64,000 bases of DNA from Ceratodon purpureus (taxonomy: Eukaryota; Streptophyta; Bryopsida; Pseudoditrichales; Ditrichaceae). The notes below the pieces were generated by a model, which made no database searches, had not been told where the DNA came from, and was given only the letters and a program-made list of their open reading frames with translations. Shown here piece by piece: positions 48,371 through 57,639 of the stretch. Numbering within the stretch: the first letter of the stretch is position 1; each line of letters opens with the position of its first letter. The DNA is taken from assembly GCA_014871385.1 (NCBI GenBank), contig CM026423.1, forward strand, positions 21,012,049 through 21,076,048. Reading direction: 5' to 3'. The position numbers and the translations under genes are program-made.

Positions 48371-48687
48371 GAAAATCTCCATGCATGCCCATGGGCCATG
48401 GTGCCATGAGGCTGTCTCGCGAGACAGCCCATGCATGGGGTGTCTCGTCTTTCTGGGTTCCGAGACGAGACAGGGTGGAGGATGCGGACGTGGCAGGGAG
48501 GGTTTCGAGACGGGGTCCGACGTGGCATCCCGAGCCCGGGCACGGCTCGCGAGAGGGGGGGAGCGACGGAAAGAATTCTGGAGCGAAAGAAGGGTCTCGC
48601 GCCGTGGGCCCTGTCTCGCGGGACCGCCGCGGAAGGGAACAGAAATAGCGAATGCCATTAAGACGTGGGCGAGGATTATAGTCAGGG
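48371..48687 (-). repeat. Right terminal inverted repeat, 317 bp
   Basis: Inverted copy of 37587-37903, with no mismatch seen by eye. Two long overlapping frames translate identically in both copies. Confidence 0.95.
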
Positions 48688-48696
48688 CATTCAATC
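48688..48696 (+). repeat. 9-bp target-site duplication, right
   Basis: CATTCAATC directly after the right terminal inverted repeat, identical to 37578-37586. Confidence 0.95.
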
Positions 48697-49682
48697 ACCT
48701 GTAAGAATCCATAGTCCTGATATGCACTTGCAATCTCTAAGGTAATCCTCACAACTATTAAAGGCTTCCTGGCAAACAGGGAATGCAGAGGAACTTCTCG
48801 GCTACATGGTGAAACTTCTTGGGCAGATTGAGGGGACAGAGCCACTAAGGAAAACATGTAAAAAAAAAGCAGGAGACAGTGTAACCTGATCCCCGAGGAA
48901 GTGAGCACATGATCTCACCCTTCACATCGAATCCACACTATTCAGCCGTGCAATATTCTTCGGAAACCTGCTTGCTCAACAATATATACATATCTCTCTC
49001 CTCCCTCCCCCATGGTTTGTGCTTCACAGAACGATTCATGCCGTTGCTCCCTCTCTCAACAGCCCAGGCCACTCAAATTCAGAGATGCTGAAATGGCGAT
49101 GGCTACAGTAGTTTCTGTCAGTTGATTATCATCCTGTACTGTGCCGAGACTGCTCTAGAATCCGCGGAATTCTCTCTGCTTCACCATGAGTTTGCTTCTG
49201 ACGATCTGTTAGGGTTGCAATTATACAATGTCATGCTCCTCTAGTCCGAAAGCAAACTGTCCTCTTTTTTTTGCAGCTAGTTGCCTAGTACTAAACCATA
49301 GTGAGCTTCAGAACAGGAAATCTCGAACTTGATCGATATTGAGAACAGTGTTCGGCGCAGCTTTGGAATCAAGTTAGGGTGGCGCTTCTCGCAGATTGCT
49401 CTTCATCGTCGCCTTGCAACTCCTCATCCCTTAGGGTTGAAGTTCCATTTGATCATCCTTATCAGTTAAGGTTTTTGAAGCTGGCATTTTAGTAGCTTCC
49501 GTTTATTCTCCCGGAGAAAATGTCTTGACACCGGTAACCGGCAGTGGTTTGTTTGATGGCAAGGAATATGAGTGATTCTTCAGGACAACCTACCAGTGCA
49601 CTTGTTCGTTAGAATATTTGGAGGTTCTTTTTCCCTCACTGAGGCAGTAACTCCACTGGTTGCTTGATCATTCTCTTGGACA
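48697..49682. other. Upstream region of HET gene 2
   Basis: About 1 kb without a recognisable gene. It probably contains the promoter and leader of the HET gene at 49683. The Mutator-like element inserted 1 kb upstream of that start codon. Confidence 0.45.
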
Positions 49683-51779
49683 ATGGCATCGCAAATCCAT
49701 CAGAGAGAACAAGCCGGTTTCCCATTGAGAGTAATATGCATTAAGGAGACGCTCGAAAGTGACGGAGGAATATGCTTCGGTGTGCCTGGCAACTGGGATT
49801 TTCATATAATCTCTCATACATGGACAGAAGATGCGAGGAATTGGTCGGTGGAGATTGCAAACATCATGGACGAGAGGAAGAGCAGCGATGGTTTAGATGC
49901 TTATGCCGAACTCTTCAAGCAAGAGAGCTTTGCAGGGAAAAGAGGCTACACTGACCTTCTGGAGTTTCTGAGCATGTTGGCTGCTGATGGAGTGCAGGGA
50001 GTGTGGTTTGATGCGCTGTGCATAAACCAAAAGGATGATGGAGAGAAGAACAGAGAAATAGCACGAATGAGCGAGTACTATGCACGCTCTAGAGGCTGTT
50101 ATGTTTGGTGTCATGGCATGGGGGGGGGTTTCCGGTTCTGGGCAGAGCCAGGAACGTCTCCGCGTTACTTTACTTTGCCGCGCTGGTTTTCACGGGTATG
50201 GACCTTGCAGGAATTTGTGCTGCCAATGAAACTGGCGTTCATTGTGGGCATGGATATGGCAGGCTGCACGGCGATGTTCGCCTATAAGGGCTATTGTCGA
50301 TCCAAACGCTTGAGTTGGGAGCCAGCCAAGCTCATGGATGACCTAATCAAGGCCAGATTTTGGAGGCACTTTGGTTCTACTCGTCAAGTTAACAGTCGTG
50401 AACTTTTTCCTTGTCCGCACTGCAATCACCAGCAAAATGGCCACGTTTACTTTGTAGAAAGAGAAGAATACTTTGAGCTTATGAACCGAAGCAGCTATAA
50501 ATCTATCCAGGTGGGCAGGCTCCCTTCAAATTTCTGGACCGAATTCAAGTCCCCATTGTACCGCTTGCTGACGATCTTGTCTTGTAGTGACCAGCTTCGC
50601 CGTCTGCAGCTTGTAGCTCTTGTTGTCCGGGAAATCAGTGTGCGTGACTGCTCTGAATTTCATGACGAAGACAGACTCTTATCTATCTTAGGGCTTCTCC
50701 AAGTAGACGTTGGAAGAGTTCAACTAAGAACTGGCAGGGCGTTGCATGACCAAATCTACGATGTGGCTCAGAGTCTAGTGAACAGCCCAATCGATGAACA
50801 TCACCGTCTACTTTTATTGCTTTGCGTTGCTCAGTATCGTGGTAGCCCGATCAGATCCATGTCGTGGGCACCAACCTTCACTATCCAAAAAGTGTTGGGG
50901 GATATGTGGCTTCAAAGCCTCTCCGTGTTTCACATCTTCAAATGCATAGCCCAAGTTGAAGAACTTGGTAAACTGGGCTTAGCACTACAGTGCCCTTTCT
51001 TGCAAGCCAAGGCTGTGCCGTTTGTAGAACACCGGAAACAGTGTAGCACTTGTCCACAATGTCGACAAGCTGCTCGAATTCCCCACACGAATCTCTTTGT
51101 ACTTGAGGTTCAGAAATGCGACCAGTATTCTGTACTTCTCTGGGCTCATTCCGACGTAGACCATGATGATGAGCTGCGATTTTTGAGCGTCTCACCTCCA
51201 ACTCTCACCATGTCTATCAAGAGTGACATTAATGTTGAGAGGCTGCGTACCATGTCTTTCCATCTGTATCTACTTCTGATAGCCGAAGACCAGCTCCCGA
51301 ATTCCTCACAACCATATGGATTGTTCCTGGTTTGTATTGGCAATGATGTTGCAAACCTTCACAAAGTTGGTGTGTTTATTGGTGGGCCTGGATGGGATCC
51401 CGAGACAATGGAAGAGGCTTATGATACACCTGACGCTCAATCGGATGATTCAGACGTAATGTCAGAAGGAGAAGATGGATGCTTTAATAATGAGGAATTG
51501 GAGGACTTTCAAGAGTCTCAGGTCGTCCCGTGGAAAGACGAGTTTCCCACTGAAGATCTTGACGATGATCAAGAGCTTGATAACGATGAAGAAGAAAACG
51601 AAGATCAAGACCAGGACGAGGAAGAAGAGGAGGGACATGAGAATGACAATGAAGTAGATGCAGTCAATCCAAAGTGGGAACAAGATGTACAGTGTATGAA
51701 GTGGTCTAGATTCACTGTGGGTGGATTTGGAGAATTTGTGCCTTCAAGCATTTTTAGTTCAGACAAAATTGTTGAGTGA
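49683..51779 (+). CDS. HET-domain-like protein 2, intronless, with acidic tail
   Basis: A single 698-codon exon. A HET-type core is visible: HIISHTW near residue 42, GVWFDALCINQKDDGEKNREI near 107-127, YYARSRGCYVWCHG, then PRWFSRVWTLQEFVLPMKLAF near 165-185. Two CxxC pairs follow (CPHCNHQ near 245 and CSTCPQCR near 456), probably zinc ligands. The C-terminus, residues about 580-660, is a strongly acidic stretch of D and E runs. The HET fold in fungi mediates non-self-triggered cell death. It is only distantly similar to HET protein 1, so the two are not a recent duplication. The frame is intact and without introns. Neighbours are the Mutator-like element upstream and two unknown membrane-protein genes downstream. 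Confidence 0.85.
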   Translation: MASQIHQREQAGFPLRVICIKETLESDGGICFGVPGNWDFHIISHTWTEDARNWSVEIANIMDERKSSDGLDAYAELFKQESFAGKRGYTDLLEFLSMLAADGVQGVWFDALCINQKDDGEKNREIARMSEYYARSRGCYVWCHGMGGGFRFWAEPGTSPRYFTLPRWFSRVWTLQEFVLPMKLAFIVGMDMAGCTAMFAYKGYCRSKRLSWEPAKLMDDLIKARFWRHFGSTRQVNSRELFPCPHCNHQQNGHVYFVEREEYFELMNRSSYKSIQVGRLPSNFWTEFKSPLYRLLTILSCSDQLRRLQLVALVVREISVRDCSEFHDEDRLLSILGLLQVDVGRVQLRTGRALHDQIYDVAQSLVNSPIDEHHRLLLLLCVAQYRGSPIRSMSWAPTFTIQKVLGDMWLQSLSVFHIFKCIAQVEELGKLGLALQCPFLQAKAVPFVEHRKQCSTCPQCRQAARIPHTNLFVLEVQKCDQYSVLLWAHSDVDHDDELRFLSVSPPTLTMSIKSDINVERLRTMSFHLYLLLIAEDQLPNSSQPYGLFLVCIGNDVANLHKVGVFIGGPGWDPETMEEAYDTPDAQSDDSDVMSEGEDGCFNNEELEDFQESQVVPWKDEFPTEDLDDDQELDNDEEENEDQDQDEEEEEGHENDNEVDAVNPKWEQDVQCMKWSRFTVGGFGEFVPSSIFSSDKIVE

Positions 51780-53788
51780 GTCTTTGTTAAATTTAAGCAT
51801 TGCATCAATTTAATGCAGTTTTTCTCGTGAAGTGTATAATCCTCAAGTATTTCTGAAGAGATGAAGAGCTGCAATGAGACTTCTCTACGAATCCTTAAAG
51901 TTAAAGCAGTTACGAGATCACTGTAAACAAAGGACAAATTTGAGATTTTCATAAGGGTTGGACACTGGTGAAGAGTTGGAGCAGCGCCACAATCATCATT
52001 TGCGGTGCAGCTGTTTCTTCTTCTTAGGTAATCTCCGTCTTCTCAATTCTTTTTTATCATCATTTCTGTTAACGAATGCGTCATGAATGTACAGTGCGAG
52101 ATAAGAGGGCAAGGAGTCCTCAAAGCCTTCTCCTGAGGATGAAATGGTTGTTGAGGTTGGGAGCTTCAGGACAATGTAGGAACATGTAACACTACTAATA
52201 ACCCTGCTTTATTATGATAATCATTGCCACTACGTACACATATGCGGGTCCAAAATAAGCTGAATTTCAATTAGTCATAACTTTGCCATAAAAACGAATT
52301 TATTGTTGGAAAATTTCCCCATGTTCTTCATTAGTCATTACACTTCCCCTCAATTTTCACGATTTTTCAATTTTTCCTAAAATTTCTATAAAATTTCAAA
52401 AACTCGGCTCATTGATCTTGGCCTGTGGGGCTTCACACTATGACTGGCCGAAGTTTTCAATTAAAAAAATGCAGTGTATATTTTGAGCCCGAAAGTTTGG
52501 AATCTCGCTTTAGTTCAGTCTGGATTTTGATATTTGATAGTCGGCCTCTCAACTTGATCTCAGTCTGAACCGCCCTAAAGATATGAATTTTGAGATATAT
52601 TACTAGTAGCCCGATTTGCTACACGATGGAAGTGGCTCTTGCCTTAAAGGCAGACGTGAAGCTACAGTGTTCCCTTGTTCTTGCCGACTTCAGCACAGCC
52701 TGTGCACAGTGCACATGGGATTCGATGCCATAGCTCCAGCATCTCTCCCGACACTGCCCACATCTGGTTGTCGGATTGATGTTTTCCTTCATCTTCACCA
52801 TGCCTTCTTTCAGCTCTGCTCACTCAATGAACACGGATTCAGAAGTTCTTTCAGTTCTGCTCTACTCGTGTTTGATGAGGCACGTATGTACTAGTATACT
52901 AGTATTTCAGATGCGAGATTCCCTCTGTTTTGGAGTCACGATGGTTCTGAGATGCCGGCCTGGAGACCACTTTGTAGGACGCGGGCGGTAGGATTTCACC
53001 ATCAGTGGCGAGGGTTAAACACTCTTGACAAGAGAGATCCGAGCTTTGTGTTTTGGATATTTCTGAAACCCGTCCTCTACAGAGCACTTGGGGGTTTGAC
53101 CGACGGCGATGGTAGTACGTGGGGATGCCGACTGTCTGAAGGTCCTCGGTTGTGTGAACAGCGGAACCATTTCGTAGTGCTTCGTGTTTGCTCCTGTACC
53201 GTTCCCAGTAGTTTCATGAGTCGGATTCTTGGGGCCAATGGGTTGCAGCTGTCTCTTCAGGAGGCAAAATCCCGACTGGAATAGTGGCATCGCCGAGTCT
53301 TCTAGTACCACCAAGCTCTGGTGTGGCTTTCGGTATAACCCTAATTAGGATGCTTAAATTGCGAGGATAGCTCATCTCTTCTGGTGTGATTGGTTGTGCT
53401 CTTGTATGTCCGTCGAGCAGGTGAATGCCCCGCACACTTGGAGTGTTCAAACTGATTCTTCTGCCTCGACTTGTGCGTAGCTGCGCTTCTCCTAGAAAGG
53501 TTAGTACTCTTTCGAACATTTGTGGAAGGCTAGAATTTGTAACTTTTGTCACATGTTTGCATGAATCTATCATAACATATGTAAGCTGTAAGCAATACCT
53601 TAGGCATCAAGGGCTTCCGTTGTTGAACAATAACATGGTGTTTGCCATGTATACACAGGTAATTTTTCTAGCAGAGAAATATGCTACAGAAATTCTGGTT
53701 CATTGGGCAAAGTGAACTTAGAGTGGAATTTGCGATATCGTTGGTCCAGAGAATTTGCTCCGTTTAAGGATCACAGATAAATTCCAAC
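51780..53788. other. Intergenic region, no gene recognised
   Basis: 2 kb between HET gene 2 and the first membrane-protein gene. It holds AT-rich stretches (52.2-52.6 kb) and short ORFs only (up to about 120 codons, overlapping on both strands). Confidence 0.45.
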
Positions 53789-55096
53789 ATGAGGATGTTG
53801 GCAGACGCATACGACAATGGCTTTAAAGTTTGTAGAATGGGAGGTAACCTGCCGAGCTTGGACTTCGCAGGACTAGCAGCTCTAGTCGGGGTTAACGCAA
53901 CAAAAGCTGGCATCCCTTATACTTGTCTCGTTCGTAGCCGGGTGCCCTACTTGAATCTCTATGTGCCGGCAGGCACCCTTGGACTTGCTCAGGCGGTGCT
54001 CGCTTGCATTGACTGGAGGCCAGCACGCATATTAATAGGCGCCGGAGAAGCGGGGTCGATGCTGGAGCTTTGTGGTGTCAAAGCCAGTGAAAATGCCATG
54101 TACGTGGGTCTACAATCTGCAACAGCTCTTCCAGTGCGGGGTGTTGTGGGAGAAGCTGTGGTACTAGAGCTCCTGAGGCAAGGGAAAAAGCAAGATTGTT
54201 CTCTCATTGGCCGTGATGCTGGAAGGTCAACATATGTTGTATGGGCGCAAATCCACGGATCAGACGACATCGATGGTGATGTACATGTACTTGGGGATGA
54301 AGGTGCTCTAATCAATTATCTTGCAACCACTGTGTGTGTGATAGTGTTGATACTTGAGGCTATGTGCCACGAGTGGTTTAGTTTTGCACTGGTGGCCATA
54401 GGAATGATCTTGAACGCAAGCATGGCCTTCCTGCTACGAGTGCAGAAGTTTGAGGTGGCATCCGCAAAACCTGCCAAAGGTGTACCTCCTGGAGACTCTG
54501 TGATAGTACTGAAGGATGATCCGGATGTGTTTTGCGTTTTGCGGGGCACAGAGAAGGCCATTCAGAAGCTGCTACAGAAGGAAGTTGTATTGAATGCAGG
54601 GTGGGTGGAGCGTCTGCCTCTCTTTCTGGTGTCGGTGGCTTTTATGATGTACTCAGCTCTGGTAGTCCTGGGCGTTCCGCACCTGAAACCCAGTGCCCAG
54701 TTATTGTTTTTGATTGTGGTTTGTGTTGGAGCAATGACTGACTTGGTGAAAGGTAGCTGGAATGGGAAGAGAGGCATTGCAAAAGAGGCCATGGCGAAGT
54801 ACGACATCAAGATCATGGATGTTAAGAAGTTCGGAAACCGAACAGCATCAGTTGCTTGTGTCGCTGCGGGTAGTAAAAGGTTGGACACACTAAAAGCTGC
54901 AGGGTTGTGCCCTACAACTGGCACTGTATGGCAGAATTGGTGGAATGCATTAGGAATCCTCGATGATGACGCCCTTGACAAGAGTGAGATTCAGATGAAA
55001 TTGGATACCCTGTCGGCGTCACTCCGAAAGGACGAGAAAGAGCTGTGGAATACATTGCAAGCAGACATGTTTGATGGCCGTGCACATGCAATCTGA
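53789..55096 (+). CDS. Unknown four-helix membrane protein A, intronless
   Basis: A single 435-codon exon from ATG 53789. A soluble N-terminal half of about 170 residues contains the patterns NLPSLDFAGLAALVG and ILIGAGEAGSMLELC. Two hydrophobic hairpins follow: residues about 176-195 and 198-219, then about 276-296 and 303-320, so four membrane helices. The soluble C-terminal part includes KFGNRTASVACVAAGS. There is no signal peptide. I do not recognise the family. A close paralog lies 1.2 kb downstream in convergent orientation. It lacks introns and sits beside the HET genes, suggesting a shared foreign origin, but the sequence alone does not show which donor. Confidence 0.75.
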   Translation: MRMLADAYDNGFKVCRMGGNLPSLDFAGLAALVGVNATKAGIPYTCLVRSRVPYLNLYVPAGTLGLAQAVLACIDWRPARILIGAGEAGSMLELCGVKASENAMYVGLQSATALPVRGVVGEAVVLELLRQGKKQDCSLIGRDAGRSTYVVWAQIHGSDDIDGDVHVLGDEGALINYLATTVCVIVLILEAMCHEWFSFALVAIGMILNASMAFLLRVQKFEVASAKPAKGVPPGDSVIVLKDDPDVFCVLRGTEKAIQKLLQKEVVLNAGWVERLPLFLVSVAFMMYSALVVLGVPHLKPSAQLLFLIVVCVGAMTDLVKGSWNGKRGIAKEAMAKYDIKIMDVKKFGNRTASVACVAAGSKRLDTLKAAGLCPTTGTVWQNWWNALGILDDDALDKSEIQMKLDTLSASLRKDEKELWNTLQADMFDGRAHAI

Positions 55097-56325
55097 GATC
55101 TTTTATTTTTGTGTTGTTTTTGAAGCTTTTCAGGTTTTCGGTGTTTAGCTTTGTCTTGACCAGAGTGTTATCCAAATCCCCATATGTTCGTGGCTAATTA
55201 GCATTGCCAGCAGCTAGTGACTAGAAGCACAGCAGTAGTCAGTACATCATGTTAAATCTACGGTCAGAGTATTGACTTTATAAACGAAAGGCACAGTTGT
55301 TGGGGAGAGATACACAATGATGGAGTAAACGTTGCTGGCATAACTAGATGGCAAGTAGGTGGCAGAATTTTAGAAAGGAGGTGGAGATTTTAGTCTTCAA
55401 GCATATTATAACTCTGGTTCTCCCATCTCAAGGTAATGCTATATATTCATCAGCAACTGCTGCAGTCCCAACTTCAACCATATCAACCATAGCAGATGAG
55501 AATGATGCAAGGGCAGTGCAACGATGGACTTCTGTATCGGCGTGCGGTTCTGCAACTCTCGACGAGGAGATCACGGATGTTGAACTATCTCATTTTTTGT
55601 TTTTGTTCTGTATACATGTATAATGAAAAGTTCAGTTGAATCTGGATTCTAGCATAGCAGTCCTTAATGCTCCGGATAGATCACTGTCTGCAGCCATTTT
55701 CTTCATTTATTGAGTGGGTGCTGGGGCTTCGCTATCAAACTTGCTCATAAGTGGAAAGGTTTGTCTGTTGCAGACCTCAAAAACTGTATTATTGCCTTGC
55801 ATGTATTTGGCCACCCGTTGATTCCACACCACTTATGAATCGGTTTCTCAAGCTCGCTTAATCCTTCGAAGCACTAGTTTGTAGAGAACCTTGACTCATT
55901 ACAGATCTTATCATATGCAAGGTTAAGCAAATTCATTCCTGAAAACTTCGGTACTCACTGCTGGAGATTATTTAGTACGAGTAAGCAGCAATGTACTTGG
56001 GAAAACATTCTTCGAATCAACGAGTTGCAGACATCAATTAAGAAATCAGCCTCTTAAGCCACTTGAACTAGATTTGCAATGAGTTTTTTAGCAATGATTG
56101 GATATGCACTACAAGTCTTCTCATATGTTATATATTTAACACTTGACTTTCATTTCATTGATAAGGGTTAACATTAGTCTAACAACAATAAATTCAGTAA
56201 ACAACATTATAGAAAAATCGTTGAATCTTCTAATGTATACATTATGACTATGGCCTCTTATGTGTATGAGAAGGTTATCTAGACCTATCAAAAGTGCTCA
56301 TTCTAGTAGTAGGTTATCTAGTCCG
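55097..56325. other. Spacer between the convergent paralogs
   Basis: 1.2 kb containing both 3' ends. AT-rich, with no gene seen and no obvious inverted repeat beyond the coding regions. Confidence 0.5.
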
Positions 56326-57639
56326 TTAAGTTGCGTGCCGAAGGCCTTCCAACATGTCTTCTTGTAAAATATTCCAGAGCTCTCTATCCTCTTCTAACAC
56401 CGGAGCACAAAGATTCTCTAATAGTTTCTTCTGAACATCACTCTTATCAATAGATTCATCATCAAGCACCCGTAATGCATTCCACCAGTTTTCCCATACA
56501 ATACTAGTAATAGGGCACAACCCTGCAGCTTTCAACGTTTCCAACTTTGTACTACCCGCAGCGACACAAGCAACTGATGCTGTTCGGTTTCCGAACTTCT
56601 TAACATCCACGATCTTGATGCCATACTTCATTATAGCCTCTTTTGCAATACCTCTCTTCCCATTCCAGCTGCCTTTCACCAAGTCAGTCATTGATCCAAC
56701 ACAAACCACAATCAAAAACATCAGCTGGGCAGACGGATTCATGTTCGGCACCCCAAGCACTACCACAGCTGAGTACATCATAAAAGCCACCGACACTAGA
56801 AACAGAGGGAGATGCTCCACCCACCCTGCATTCAACACAACTTCCTTCTGTAGCAGCTTCTGAATGGCCTTCTCTGTGCCCCGCAAAACGCAGAACACAT
56901 TCGGATCATCCTTCAGTACTATCACAGAGTCTCCAGGGGGTACACCTTTCGCAGGTGTTACGGATGGTAATTCAAACTTCTGTACTCGTAGCAGGAAGGC
57001 CATGCTTGCGTTCAAGAACATTCCTGTGGCCACCAGTGCGAAGCAGAGCCACTGATGGCAGATGGTCGAAAGCACCAACGCTATCACACAAACACTGGTT
57101 GCAAGATAATTCATCAGGGCACCCTCATCTCCATCGACGTGCACCTCACCATCAATGTTGTCCGATTCGTGGATGTTTGCCCAGACAACGGTCGTTGGCC
57201 TTCCAGAGTCACGCCCAATGAGACTGGAACCAACTTGCATCTTTCCTCTTCTCACCAGCTCTAATACCACAGCTTCTCCCACAATACCCCGCACTGGAAG
57301 AGCTGTTGCGGATTTCAGACCTACGTAGGTGGCATTTCCACTTGCTTTGACACGGCAAAGCTCTAACATCGACCCCGCTTCTCCAGCACCTACTAGAATG
57401 CGTGCTGGTCTCCAATCAATGCACGCGAGTACCGCCTGAGCAAGTCCCAAGGTTCCGATCGGCACATAGGCATTCACGTACGGCATTCTACTACGAACTA
57501 GACAAGTGTAAGGGATGCCTGCCTTTGTTGCATTAGCCCCAACCAGAGCTGATAGTCCTGCGAAGTCCAAGCTTGGCAGGTTGCTTCCTACTCTGCAAGC
57601 TGTAAAGCCATTGTTGTATGCTTCTTTCAACATCCTCAT
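56326..57639 (-). CDS. Unknown four-helix membrane protein B, paralog of A, intronless
   Basis: 437 codons from ATG 57639. It aligns end to end with protein A (53789-55096): same start MRML, same NLPSLDFAGL and GAGEAGSMLELC blocks, same two membrane hairpins and the same KFGNRTASVACVAAGS block. The two are mostly identical in the second hairpin and diverge mainly around residues 140-220 and in the last 60 residues. The family is not recognised. The frame is intact. The head-on arrangement (tail to tail) points to an inverted local duplication. Conservation of reading frame and of the membrane segments in both copies suggests that both are or recently were under selection. Confidence 0.75.
   Translation of the reverse strand: MRMLKEAYNNGFTACRVGSNLPSLDFAGLSALVGANATKAGIPYTCLVRSRMPYVNAYVPIGTLGLAQAVLACIDWRPARILVGAGEAGSMLELCRVKASGNATYVGLKSATALPVRGIVGEAVVLELVRRGKMQVGSSLIGRDSGRPTTVVWANIHESDNIDGEVHVDGDEGALMNYLATSVCVIALVLSTICHQWLCFALVATGMFLNASMAFLLRVQKFELPSVTPAKGVPPGDSVIVLKDDPNVFCVLRGTEKAIQKLLQKEVVLNAGWVEHLPLFLVSVAFMMYSAVVVLGVPNMNPSAQLMFLIVVCVGSMTDLVKGSWNGKRGIAKEAIMKYGIKIVDVKKFGNRTASVACVAAGSTKLETLKAAGLCPITSIVWENWWNALRVLDDESIDKSDVQKKLLENLCAPVLEEDRELWNILQEDMLEGLRHAT

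Larger units (their letters stand above)
37587..48687. mobile_element. Complete Mutator-like element (MULE) with Ulp1 gene, 11,101 bp
   Basis: The element is bounded by 317-bp terminal inverted repeats that I read as identical, with a perfect 9-bp target duplication outside them. Nine bases is the Mutator superfamily hallmark. Cargo: a four-exon MULE transposase (plus, 38296-41368), a 128-codon ORF (plus, 41555-41941), a five-exon Ulp1 protease gene (minus, 47163-42397) and a 71-codon ORF (plus, 48071-48286). MULEs with a Ulp1-like protease are known in plants (Kaonashi-type KI-MULEs). The GTCTCG/CGAGAC word is strongly enriched across the whole element. Identical ends imply recent insertion. 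One nonsense codon in each large gene suggests that this copy moved with help in trans or died just after insertion. Confidence 0.95.

Noticed and set aside
37587..48687. Reading GTCTCG clusters simply as functional auxin response elements
   Set aside because: The conserved word includes the trailing G and does not require the leading T (5 of 8 in the TIR have it), and it is spread through exons. ARF binding is kept only as a side hypothesis.
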